Assembly: GCA_030633305.1 (NCBI GenBank)
Contig: DAOVTB010000022.1
Span: 1 to 33,833 of the forward strand
DNA length: 33,833 nt
Source: Candidatus Muiribacteriota bacterium
GTDB lineage: Bacteria; Muiribacteriota; DAOVTB01
Direction: 5' to 3'
Below the pieces are notes generated by a model, which saw only the letters and a program-made list of their open reading frames with translations, was not told where the DNA came from and made no database searches. Of this stretch, positions 10,701 through 18,822 are shown in pieces. The translations under genes were made by a program, and so were the position numbers. Numbering within the stretch: position 1 is the stretch's first letter; every line of letters starts with the position of its first letter.

Positions 10701-12258
10701 TTATTCGAGCTATATCTCCAAGATCATTTCCAGCTGAAAGTTCGATAAATTTTTCATATTTCTGGGAAGCCTTATCATAATCCTCCCATTCTTCATAAAT
10801 ATAGGCCAGTTTAAGCAATGCCTGCTTCTTAAGTTCATTTTCTCCAGCATTCTTCCCCATATCATCAAAAATTTCAATTGCACGACTGTAATTCCCTAGT
10901 TTTAGATGAGAATCTGCTAATAAATGATAGTATTCTGCAGAAAACACGGAATCTTTAAACAGTTTTTCCCATTTTTCAAGATATATCCTGCAATTGTCAT
11001 AGTTCTGTAAATCCTCTGAAAGTACTTTGGCCTTTTTCAAAACAGCCCGGAGTTTTAATTCATCTTTAGTTTTCGGATCATTCACGACAATATCCAGCAC
11101 CGAAAGCGCTTTATCATATTTACCAAGCCTGACAAAAGAATCACTTATAAAGAATTGATAACCAGCTTTTTCCTGTTCTTCCAAATAATCTTTAATTCTT
11201 GATATAGCCTTTTTTGCATATACTTCCAAGGAAGAATATCGAAATTCCTTATCTTTAGAAACCATCTTTTTAACATCTGATGCACGTTTCTGTAGGATTG
11301 TATAAAAATCAAGTGCTCTTTTCAAATCCTTTCTTTTCATTTCATTGAAGCGCGATAATATAAAATACATTATCAACTCTTCGTCATGGACTTTTCCATA
11401 TTTCTTCTGAACATCAGCTATTGAAAGTTGAAAAAACTCAGGAATATTACTATCGTCAATTGCAAAAGCATACAATGTCTGAATAAAATCAGAAAATCTA
11501 GTTTTTATTTTCAAATCTACAAGTTTTTTTGAAAAGTTCTCAGCCGAAATCCCCTCTCTAATACTTGTGATAAATATAATAATTCCCCGCAAAATCGTAT
11601 TGAATCTTTTATCTTCTTTATTATCATCAATATAGATCAAACTTTTTTCAATATCTTCAAAATAAATATAGTAGGCTATTGCTAATCTTTTTCTGGCCAT
11701 ATTATACAGCTTCTGTTCTTCAGGAAACTGCTTCATTATCCTCGTGTTATAATCAAAAGATTTATCAAAATCAAAAAAATTTGATTTTTGTCCAAAGAAA
11801 AAAAGTTCTGGAAAAAAACGAATATTTTTTTTCAAAACCGCATAGCGAAAAACAGTATCATAAAATCTATCCATAACCTGATCTATGTCAGGCAGTTCTG
11901 GATTATGTAGAATAGCAAGATAATTCCAACACTTTGGAATATATTTTGATTTGGGATATTTTTTACAAAATTTTAGAAAATATTTTCTGGATTTTATGTA
12001 ATCTTTTTTCCTGAACAACATGCATGCAATCTTATATCTCGCAACTTCACTGTATTCATCATCATCAAGAGCTTGTTTATAATGTAATCCAGCTTCAGTA
12101 TACTTTCCTTTTTTCATAAGAAGATCTGCTTTTTTAAGATGGAGTTCTGCTACAGAATCTTTTGAAAACGCTGGTATTATATATACAAAAAATAACATGA
12201 TTGCAGTTATGAATAATTTGCAAACCCATATTTTACGATCTGAATTTATTTTTTTCAT
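7768..12258 (-). CDS. Giant secreted/periplasmic TPR protein
   Basis: ORF track starts at 12279, but ATG 12258 (MKKINSDRKIWVCKLFITAIMLFFVYIIPAFS) gives a signal peptide and an AAGGA Shine-Dalgarno 7 nt upstream. Many TPR-type units (e.g. GKYTEAGLHYKQAL, EWEDYDKASQKYEKFIELS, EYDTAIEYFERII). Confidence 0.85.
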   Translation of the reverse strand: MKKINSDRKIWVCKLFITAIMLFFVYIIPAFSKDSVAELHLKKADLLMKKGKYTEAGLHYKQALDDDEYSEVARYKIACMLFRKKDYIKSRKYFLKFCKKYPKSKYIPKCWNYLAILHNPELPDIDQVMDRFYDTVFRYAVLKKNIRFFPELFFFGQKSNFFDFDKSFDYNTRIMKQFPEEQKLYNMARKRLAIAYYIYFEDIEKSLIYIDDNKEDKRFNTILRGIIIFITSIREGISAENFSKKLVDLKIKTRFSDFIQTLYAFAIDDSNIPEFFQLSIADVQKKYGKVHDEELIMYFILSRFNEMKRKDLKRALDFYTILQKRASDVKKMVSKDKEFRYSSLEVYAKKAISRIKDYLEEQEKAGYQFFISDSFVRLGKYDKALSVLDIVVNDPKTKDELKLRAVLKKAKVLSEDLQNYDNCRIYLEKWEKLFKDSVFSAEYYHLLADSHLKLGNYSRAIEIFDDMGKNAGENELKKQALLKLAYIYEEWEDYDKASQKYEKFIELSAGNDLGDIARIRLAKLYKDNYKKPVKARSLLSAIVLNPDSPFRDQAKEIMNDLFKRNKAPVSGKKKKGTKKSPAKKKIFNSEEISVLKGIFSKLKETEDESAKLSLLYEAGEYFFETIKGYGDAIKFFSMYKAISDESMNYNERYYDVIYKMAQSYFLSEDIDMGIAMLEEGIGKSADDKSRFRFLNQKKKWKNEQGEEAKDTLWEIVRMYKLSEEEGYFNYLTEYYQIIMKEGTDIEVRKLIKLLGKYPESFHSVYYRMKLCEKIGEKKKYKEFLKNLSKYSQVADKIEDLLLDEKNKKIYNDLLIKYTEFLNNYPFSSKIPFVKLNIAKLYVNKLKDFDKGSSFLNQLISSYPDFKEGVEAKNLLEKLPYYKQKERLENYLINPDLTDDEKAEAYLRLIELAHFYLLDMYTSQKYEELIKTLKMNSSNRAYYAQLMERKKIEKVFGKQAKKMNITALEDIYLLLNSARVVRKENGEPEFLIRYLNEFAVKYPKFPGINKIYEELILLYNQKKDLENEEKYIWIVLKSGKSENLKSHLDTLFKMYRDKTGKLEKKLENLNSDEKAIVKKINWLKRLNMVRTMEEHSFNYTVEKGLHYFEKIADIYRSLGLFPEMYNTYRRVIDGAHTKKLKGKFFLKLADEYEKNGEFYDSVKVYREFMKAFPDYSKTPQLLLFLAKEYARREAFKITTQYFAEIKKKYPEYYLKKKLDKMALEFEGKKDAPDKKGKKGMTKTTVMSSFEVLIEKCKELLEDEFEDEELYDEEREELIARVEKIGETKDKDFDKITKILNVLKGKKLFKRASEFLNSAYEFLSHTSEKKNAPELVLLNAEINEEHIHDYEKSVELYELYLKESSQSTKFVRLHFHIAQLYHLKLENILKSKENYDVIIDSYPESEYFDKSLLFEGMLYMDEYKEYDTAIEYFERIINDKFDSELADDAQYKIGEIYENILHDDQKAKEAYEKVIHNFSNSNVYENAEFAIRRIEDRN

Positions 12259-12265
12259 TTTCCAG

Positions 12266-12448
12266 TCCTTCGTGGTCATCTTTATATTGGACAGGCACAG
12301 GGGCCTGTCCCTACAATATTAACAATTTTTGTTCTTTTTTCTTTGTGCCTTTGTGCCTTAGTGTGATTATTTCTTCTCTTTTTCTTCGTATCTTCGTGGT
12401 TATCTTTAACTTGGACAGGCACGGGGACCTGTCCCTACAGTATTAATT
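12266..12448. repeat. Composite direct repeat: two ~57-nt units (CTTCGTGGTNATCTTTA..TTGGACAGGCACNGGGNCCTGTCCCTACANTATTAA) with a 124-nt period
   Basis: GGACAGGC begins at 12289 and 12413; hairpins 12289-12310 and 12413-12434. Between them lies CTTTGTGCCTTTGTGCCTTAGTGTGATTATTTCTTCTC, also present at 123-160. Confidence 0.85.
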
Positions 12449-12881
12449 ATTTAATATCAATGTTCAATTCGATATATCTAAGGTAATTCTCCAGAATAAG
12501 TGCCGCAGCCATCTTATCAATGATCTTCTTTTTCTTCCTCCAATTAATTCCAGAATTATCCAGAACTTTATCAGATTGAGCAGTCGTCATTCTTTCATCC
12601 CAGAAAATAACTGGAATATCCACATTTTTTTCTAATAACTCTTTTGCTTCTCTGGCTCGACTTGTTGAAAGAGTATCCACATTTTTCAAATTTTTTGGCA
12701 ATCCAACAATTATTTTTTCAATATTTTCACTTTCAATAATGCTTTTTATTTTACTGACAAAAACATCACTTGCAGGATCTCCTTCAAATAATTCCTTAGG
12801 CGAAGCAATAATTTTCATAGGATCAGACATTGCAATTCCTGTTCTCTTTTCTCCAATATCAAGTGCTAGAAGCCTTCCCAT
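12447..12881 (-). CDS. ruvX: Putative pre-16S rRNA nuclease / Holliday junction resolvase-like RuvX (YqgF)
   Basis: 144 aa; MGRLLALDIGEKRTGIAMSDP, KIIVGLPKNL, VIFWDERMTTAQSDKVL; directly abuts alaS. Confidence 0.95.
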   Translation of the reverse strand: MGRLLALDIGEKRTGIAMSDPMKIIASPKELFEGDPASDVFVSKIKSIIESENIEKIIVGLPKNLKNVDTLSTSRAREAKELLEKNVDIPVIFWDERMTTAQSDKVLDNSGINWRKKKKIIDKMAAALILENYLRYIELNIDIK

Positions 12882-15512
12882 TTATACAATCTCTTCCAGT
12901 TTTTTAAATGCATCCTGTATGTTTTCAGGCATTGTTCCGCCAGCCTGTGCCATATCGGCTTTTCCGCCACCTCCACCTCCAACAGTTTTCCCAATTTCCT
13001 TTATCATTTTTCCAGCATGATACCTGTCAGTCAGCTTCTCACCTACTTTTAAAAACAATTGTACTTTTTTTCCATCATTAGCCCGATTCGCAAAAAGAAT
13101 AAGCATATCATTTCTTTGAGAAGTCAATTTATCAATAAGACCTAAAAGAGATTTTGGATTCTGCCCATCAAACTCCTGAGTTACAAGATAAACACCATTC
13201 ACTTCCTTGGCATTATCCAGAATGGAACTTACATCTGAACCTAATCGCTTTTCCTTGGTTAATTTTATTTCCTTTTTTAAACTCTTGCTTTCAGCTTCAA
13301 TTTTTATGATCCTGTCCAGAATATCATCATGTTTACAAACTAGATGACCTGATATAGAATCCATGATCTGAGAAATTTTCTGAAAATAATCCAATGCAGC
13401 AAAACCAGCAGTTGCTTCGATACGTCTTATACCTGACGCTATTGCACTATCAGACCTGATTTTCAATACTCCTATTTCACCGGTTGATAAAACATGTGAA
13501 CCACCACACAATTCAATACTCTTTCCACCAATATTTATTACTCGTACAGTATCATCATATTTTTCATCAAACAGAGCCATTGCTCCAAGTTTCTTCGCCT
13601 CAAGAATCGGCATCATCCTGACCTGAAGACTTGTATTTTCAAGAATAAGTTCATTTGTCATTCTCTCAATTTCCATTAATTCATTTGGTTCAGTATGAGT
13701 ATGATGAGTATAATCAAATCTCAGAAAATTCGGTCCTACCTTACTTCCAGCCTGAGTTACATGGTTACCAAGAACCTTTCTTAAAGCAGCCTGTAAAAGA
13801 TGTGTAGCTGTATGATTTTTTCTAATTGCACAACGTCTTTCAACATCTATTTTCAAACTATAATTTTTTCCTACATTAAGTGACATACCAGATCTTACGA
13901 TAATCTGATGAAGAATAAGTTTCCCTTCAAAACGCTGTGTGTCAACAACATCAGCAACAACAGTACCTTTTTCCAGAACAATTCCTGTATCGCCTACCTG
14001 ACCTCCACTTTCACCATAAAATGGAGATACTGGAAACAGAATAATTCCCTTATCGCGAAGTGAATCGACTTCTTTCCCATCTTTTAATATAACAATAATA
14101 TTAGTTTCTAATTCAGTTTTTTCTTCACCTTCATAAATTGTTGGACCAAAATTTTTCAAAATTTCAACAAATACATCCTGTGAAGTCTCTGACATTTTAC
14201 TGGACTGGGCTGACCTTGCCCTGTTTTTCTGCAATTCCATATGATGATAGAACCCCTCTTCATCAACATTCAAATCCATTTCCAGGCATACATCCTTAGT
14301 CACCTCAAGTGGAAATCCATAGGTGTCATATAATTTAAATGCAAGTGAACCATTCAGGACTTCTTTTGAATTCCCCTTTATCTCGGCAATATATATATTC
14401 AACATTTCAAGTCCAGAGCGTAAAGTCTTAATAAAACGTTCTTCTTCTCCAATAATTAATTCTTCAACATAAGACTGTTTATCTGGAAGTTCTGGAAATG
14501 CTTCCTTCATAATCTCAACAACCGTCATCACGATTTTATTCAAAAAAGGTTCTTCAAAGCCAAGTTTCTTTCCAAAACGCTGGGCTCGACGCAATATTTT
14601 CCTTATAACATACCCCTGCCCATCATTGCTGAAAAGTACACCATCAGTAATTGTGAATGTTAGCGCCCTGATATGATCAGCAATAACCCTGAAAGCTATC
14701 CCGATGTCAGAATGCTCATCGTATTTGACCCCTGACATTTCTTCAAGCTTTCTAAAAATTGGTTGAAATAAATCTGTATTGTAATTTGACTGTTCTCCAT
14801 TAACAATTGCCAGAGTTCTTTCAAATCCAAGTCCAGTATCAACATGTTTTTTAGGAAGAGGGTTCAGAGTTCCGGTTTCATCTCTGAAATATTGAATAAA
14901 TACATTATTCCAGATCTCTACAAAACGTCCACATTCACAATTTACTGTGCATTTATCAGAGCAACTGTATTTTTCCCCTCTATCAAAATGAATTTCAGTA
15001 CAAGGCCCACAAGGTCCTGTTGCACCCATTTCCCAGAAATTTTCCTTGTCACCAAACTTTACAATCCTATCGCCAGAAAGTCCTGTGACTTTCTTCCATA
15101 TATCTCCACTTTCATCATCATCTTTGTAAATCGTGATCCACAGTGATTCCACTGGTATTTTCAGAGTATTAATAAGGAATTCCCATGCCCACGCAATTGC
15201 TTCTTCCTTGTAATAATCGCCAAAAGACCAGTTCCCCATCATTTCGAAAAATGTATGATGCGTATGATCGCGACCAACTTCTTCTAAATCATTATGTTTC
15301 CCTGAAACTCTCATACACTTTTGATAATCCACTGCTCGACAATAGTCCCTGCTACCTTTTTCAAGAAAAACATCCTTAAACTGGTTCATTCCAGCATTAG
15401 TGAATAAAATAGTATTATCATTTTTGGGAATAAGGTTATCCGATGGAACAAAAGTATGCCCTCTCTCTTTAAAAAAATTCACAAATTTATTACGCAATTC
15501 AGTTGCTTTCAT
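12882..15512 (-). CDS. alaS: Alanyl-tRNA synthetase
   Basis: 876 aa; FVPSDNLIPKNDNTILFTNAGMNQFKDVFLE, MGATGPCGPCTEIHFDRG, RKNHTATHLLQAALRKVLG, ELCGGSHV, GGGGGGKADMAQAGG. Confidence 0.99.
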   Translation of the reverse strand: MKATELRNKFVNFFKERGHTFVPSDNLIPKNDNTILFTNAGMNQFKDVFLEKGSRDYCRAVDYQKCMRVSGKHNDLEEVGRDHTHHTFFEMMGNWSFGDYYKEEAIAWAWEFLINTLKIPVESLWITIYKDDDESGDIWKKVTGLSGDRIVKFGDKENFWEMGATGPCGPCTEIHFDRGEKYSCSDKCTVNCECGRFVEIWNNVFIQYFRDETGTLNPLPKKHVDTGLGFERTLAIVNGEQSNYNTDLFQPIFRKLEEMSGVKYDEHSDIGIAFRVIADHIRALTFTITDGVLFSNDGQGYVIRKILRRAQRFGKKLGFEEPFLNKIVMTVVEIMKEAFPELPDKQSYVEELIIGEEERFIKTLRSGLEMLNIYIAEIKGNSKEVLNGSLAFKLYDTYGFPLEVTKDVCLEMDLNVDEEGFYHHMELQKNRARSAQSSKMSETSQDVFVEILKNFGPTIYEGEEKTELETNIIVILKDGKEVDSLRDKGIILFPVSPFYGESGGQVGDTGIVLEKGTVVADVVDTQRFEGKLILHQIIVRSGMSLNVGKNYSLKIDVERRCAIRKNHTATHLLQAALRKVLGNHVTQAGSKVGPNFLRFDYTHHTHTEPNELMEIERMTNELILENTSLQVRMMPILEAKKLGAMALFDEKYDDTVRVINIGGKSIELCGGSHVLSTGEIGVLKIRSDSAIASGIRRIEATAGFAALDYFQKISQIMDSISGHLVCKHDDILDRIIKIEAESKSLKKEIKLTKEKRLGSDVSSILDNAKEVNGVYLVTQEFDGQNPKSLLGLIDKLTSQRNDMLILFANRANDGKKVQLFLKVGEKLTDRYHAGKMIKEIGKTVGGGGGGKADMAQAGGTMPENIQDAFKKLEEIV

Positions 15513-15686
15513 TATCCAAACCTCTTCTTAAATTTTTAAATTCTTATCGCTATATGTTAACAGAATTATTGGCTTTTTTACACTTTTTTGTATAAAATAT
15601 TCAACTTTGTTATAAAAACTATAATTCAAAATTACAACAAATAATCCCTTTCTATTTTTATTAAAACAAAATATAATCAATATAGA

Positions 15687-15848
15687 CCTGAGTTGAGCGA
15701 TTGTTTGAAAACATCTGCACTAATCTCTTTGGCACTAAGACGTTTTGAAAAGCCTCGACGTACCTGTTGGGTATGCCTACGTTTTTCAAGAAGCTTATTG
15801 CCTAAAGATATCAGCACATCTGAATTCCAAACAATCACTCAACTCAGG
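15687..15848. repeat. Full-length MITE-like imperfect palindrome, 162 nt
   Basis: Terminal arms CCTGAGTTGAGCGATTGTTTG (15687-15707) and CAAACAATCACTCAACTCAGG (15828-15848), 20/21 complementary. Inner arms also pair imperfectly; flanked by direct repeat ATAGA (15682-15686, 15849-15853). Confidence 0.85.
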
Positions 15849-15884
15849 ATAGACTAAACTTCAAATTACAAAAGGAAATTAAAA

Positions 15885-17132
15885 ATGAAATTTAAAATTC
15901 TCTCCGAATACATTGACCAGATCTGGCCTGAAATCGTTAAAGTCAGAAGAGATCTTCATCGGATTCCCGAAGAAGGTTTTAAAGAACATAAAACTTCTGC
16001 CTATGTGAAAAAATTTCTGAAGAAATTGAAATGTTTCAAAATAACCAGCACTGCCAAAACAGGTATTATTGCTAGTTTTATTTATGACTCAAAAAAGGAC
16101 CATTCCGTGGCATTTCGCGCTGATATGGATGGTTTAAGCATCGAAGAAGAAAATGATGTTCCATACAAATCTACACACCCCGGCATGATGCACGCATGCG
16201 GTCATGACGTCCATACTGCAAATCTTTTAGGTCTTGCAAAAATCATTTCTAAATTTAAAGATCATATTGATCTTAATATCAAACTTTTTTTCCAACCTGC
16301 TGAAGAAGGTCCCGGAGGAGCAGTTCCAATGATTGAAGAAGGGGCTATGTTAAATCCAACAGTAAAAAGAGTATATGGACTTCATGTTACTCCCTCATTA
16401 AAAACAGGAGAAATCGGAATCAAAAAGGGACAGATTTTCAGCGCAACTGCCAATTTCAAATTTACTTTTAAAGGAAAAAGTGCACATGCGTCAAGACCAA
16501 ATCTTGGAAATGATTCTATCTGCGCGGCTTCACATTTTATAATTTCTTCACAAACATACCTGTCCAGACTATCAGATCCATTTCAGCCTTCAACAGTCAA
16601 CTTTGGTACAATCCAAGGCGGAACAAGGACTAATATTATTCCCCAATCAACCACTATTGAAGGCACAATCAGGCATCCCAAAAAAAACGGACGAAATAAA
16701 ATATACAAGGCTCTTGTAAAATTAGCAAATGCTTCTGGAACAATCACTGGTTCAAAGGCATATGCCGAGTGGGAGGAAGGATATGATCCGGTTATAAACG
16801 ATGACGCTATGTCTGAAAAACTGATTCATCATCTTATTCCTCTTCTAGGAAAAAAGAAGGTTAAAATCCTTGAAAAGTTTTCACTTGGCGGAGAAGACTT
16901 CGGTTATTTTCTAAATCATTCAAAAGGTTGTTTTTTCTATCTTGGAACTTCCAGTAATCACATCAAAGACAGAAAAATTCACAATTCCTTTTTTGATGTT
17001 GACGAAAACTGTCTCAAGATTGGAATGATCTCATTTTCTTCAATTATTTTTTCCAAGGCAATAACTCCATCTTTATATATACTTGAAGAAAGTGTCGAAA
17101 TGGGAGATTTCGATTTAAAAATACCAGATTGA
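15885..17132 (+). CDS. M20 family amidohydrolase/peptidase (hippurate or IAA-amino-acid hydrolase-like)
   Basis: 415 aa; RRDLHRIPEEGFKEHKTS, AFRADMDGLSIEEEN, MHACGHDVHTANLLG, FFQPAEEGPGGA, GGEDFGYFL. Confidence 0.93.
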   Translation: MKFKILSEYIDQIWPEIVKVRRDLHRIPEEGFKEHKTSAYVKKFLKKLKCFKITSTAKTGIIASFIYDSKKDHSVAFRADMDGLSIEEENDVPYKSTHPGMMHACGHDVHTANLLGLAKIISKFKDHIDLNIKLFFQPAEEGPGGAVPMIEEGAMLNPTVKRVYGLHVTPSLKTGEIGIKKGQIFSATANFKFTFKGKSAHASRPNLGNDSICAASHFIISSQTYLSRLSDPFQPSTVNFGTIQGGTRTNIIPQSTTIEGTIRHPKKNGRNKIYKALVKLANASGTITGSKAYAEWEEGYDPVINDDAMSEKLIHHLIPLLGKKKVKILEKFSLGGEDFGYFLNHSKGCFFYLGTSSNHIKDRKIHNSFFDVDENCLKIGMISFSSIIFSKAITPSLYILEESVEMGDFDLKIPD

Positions 17133-17215
17133 AAATAGCACAAAAGAATATTTACCTCAAAGAACAAACAATACACTAATTGTATTTAAATTATTGGATT
17201 TTCAACGATTCAAGG

Positions 17216-17244
17216 TTGACATATACAGTTATAATGACTAGAAT
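17216..17244 (+). promoter_or_regulatory. Sigma70-type promoter for the AlbA_2-TPR gene pair
   Basis: TTGACA (17216-17221), 17-nt spacer, TAGAAT (17239-17244); then GGAGG just before ATG 17298. Confidence 0.6.
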
Positions 17245-17297
17245 ATTATGACGGTGTGATGTAGTAAATAGTTACACTGAATAATCTGGAGGATTTT

Positions 17298-17684
17298 ATG
17301 CCGCAAAAAATCGATATTATGAAGCTTCTTGATCAAAACGAGAGTGAAACTCTCGAATTTAAAGGAGCCGCTCCTGGTTTTAAAAGAATTGCAAAATCAC
17401 TAACTGCTTTTGCAAATACCAATGGAGGTCTACTTGTTCTTGGAGTTGACAGCGAACTTAGAAAAGTCATTGGATTAAACTCAGAATTTTCAATCAATTT
17501 GATTGAAGAAATCTGCGAGAAACTTATTCGCCCTGTATTAAAGCCTAAATTTACTGAATTATCATACCAGGATATGAATGTTATCTGTATTAAAGTAAAC
17601 AAAGCTAATGAAACTCATTCAGTTAAAGGTGATAACAATATCTATTACAGAAAAAATGATAAAACTGAAATCAAAATTTCTTAA
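17298..17684 (+). CDS. Stand-alone AlbA_2 (Schlafen-type) putative DNA-binding domain protein
   Basis: 128 aa; ESETLEFKGAAPG, AFANTNGGLLVLGVD, VIKVNKANETHSVKGDNNIYYRKNDKT. Confidence 0.85.
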   Translation: MPQKIDIMKLLDQNESETLEFKGAAPGFKRIAKSLTAFANTNGGLLVLGVDSELRKVIGLNSEFSINLIEEICEKLIRPVLKPKFTELSYQDMNVICIKVNKANETHSVKGDNNIYYRKNDKTEIKIS

Positions 17685-18450
17685 ACACTTCGTTATTACA
17701 CTTATTTTCCTATCTTTAAATGTTACATCAGTTTTATGCTTTAAAGATAATCTGTTAAATGTACCTGAAGAAGAAAGACTTTTCAAAGCCGGTCAGATTT
17801 ATTTTGACAAGGGACTTATAAGCAATGGTCTTAAAGTTTTTGATGAATTAATGCAAAAATATCCCAGAACCAGATTCAAAGAACAGATTCTACTTTTGAA
17901 ATATTTAAAAAGTTATAACCCCGAATACCTTATTTTCAAATACAAATTTGTAATTTATCTTATTGAAAAAACAATTCTTGGCACTAAAAATGTGCCAAAA
18001 GAAATCACAATAATCAACAAGGTCTTACGCGAATTACCTGATGCTATGGAAGTAGGTCTTGGAAACTTTTCACGACTTTATCCAAATTCAAAACTTATCC
18101 CAAAATTTTGTTATAATCTTGCACGATATTACCTGATGGCAGAAAATGAATTTGCATTTGATTTATCTGATTATTTTAACGTCAGGCAGATTTCAGGCAT
18201 AGCTTTAAAAGCAAAATGGGATCCTTTTAAAAGAAAATGGAGTAAAAACAAAAACAAAAAAGCCTTCAAGTGCAAGGATTACAGAAAGGTCTATCTTGAT
18301 TTCTTTTTCAAGGATAAACATAAATCCAATCTGATCAAGGCAAAAAAGTACTATAAAAAAGTTGTCGTCAACTATCCAGATTCTTCTTTCTGGGAAGATG
18401 CAGTAAAAGAACTTGCCGCTGTACTGGAAATCATTGAAGAATCTGAATAA
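17656..18450 (+). CDS. Secreted TPR/outer-membrane-lipoprotein-like protein
   Basis: ORF track starts at 17608; ATG 17656 gives a signal peptide (MIKLKSKFLKHFVITLIFLSLNVTSVLCF). TPR-type GQIYFDKGLISNGLKVFDELMQKYPRT. Overlaps the upstream gene by 29 nt. Confidence 0.7.
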   Translation: MIKLKSKFLKHFVITLIFLSLNVTSVLCFKDNLLNVPEEERLFKAGQIYFDKGLISNGLKVFDELMQKYPRTRFKEQILLLKYLKSYNPEYLIFKYKFVIYLIEKTILGTKNVPKEITIINKVLRELPDAMEVGLGNFSRLYPNSKLIPKFCYNLARYYLMAENEFAFDLSDYFNVRQISGIALKAKWDPFKRKWSKNKNKKAFKCKDYRKVYLDFFFKDKHKSNLIKAKKYYKKVVVNYPDSSFWEDAVKELAAVLEIIEESE

Positions 18451-18473
18451 AACCAAAAAATAAAGACCAATAT

Positions 18474-18508
18474 AGCTGGCTCAAAAAGGACTTCCTATTG
18501 AGCCAGCT
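18474..18508. terminator. Hairpin between convergent genes, terminator-like
   Basis: Perfect 11-bp stem AGCTGGCTCAA (18474-18484) / TTGAGCCAGCT (18498-18508), 24 nt after the TPR gene stop, followed by a weak T-rich run. Confidence 0.65.
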
Positions 18509-18558
18509 TAGTTTGTTTCCATCCAAAATTGATTGTAGAAATATTTGATATTAATATC

Positions 18559-18686
18559 GGACAGGCAAACTGTGTCACAATCCATTTGTCTGTATTAACA
18601 ATTGAAATAGATTCTGCGTTCAAGACGCAGAATGACAGATTTGTACTATTCTATTGGACAGGCACAAGGACCTGTTTCACAATATA
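18559..18686. repeat. Degenerate GGACAGGC repeats and an ATTCTGCGT hairpin
   Basis: GGACAGGCAAACTGTGTCACAAT (18559-) and GGACAGGCACAAGGACCTGTTTCACAATA (18656-) resemble GGACAGGCACNGGGNCCTGTCCCTACAATA at 12289. Between them ATTCTGCGT-TCAAG-ACGCAGAAT (18611-18633). Confidence 0.65.
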
Positions 18687-18702
18687 CTTCTATACAATAT
18701 TT

Positions 18703-18799
18703 GGTGGAAACAACTTATCTGGCGCAGGGGTCAGGGTACTGTGAATTTTTTTGAACTTCAAAGAAAATTCAAGTACTTCTTACCCCATCTATATTGGTA
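18703..18799. repeat. GGTGGA...GGCGCAGGGGTCA...ACCCCATCTATATTG element, copy 2
   Basis: GGTGGAAACAACTTATCTGGCGCAGGGGTCA and TACCCCATCTATATTGGTATTT match the copy at 1531-1630. Confidence 0.75.
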
Positions 18800-18822
18800 T
18801 TTTACATGTACTGTTTTCATTA

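Noticed and set aside
12266-12448. CRISPR-like array
   Set aside because: Only two units, with an internal palindrome and a conserved intervening segment that is itself a repeat; no unique spacers and no cas genes.
15513-15686. Possible T-box or amino-acid-responsive leader upstream of alaS
   Set aside because: Neither a T-box core (AGGGTGGNACCGCG-like) nor a specifier-loop arrangement is visible on the minus strand; the structured DNA further upstream is better explained as the palindromic element at 15687-15848.
17608-17655. Upstream extension (MKLIQLKVITISITEK) of the TPR protein
   Set aside because: Overlaps the AlbA_2 reading frame; starting at 17656 yields a clean signal peptide.
18529-18744. 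71-aa plus-strand ORF in the convergent gap
   Set aside because: It runs entirely through degenerate repeat elements, so the ORF is most likely a by-product of the repeats.
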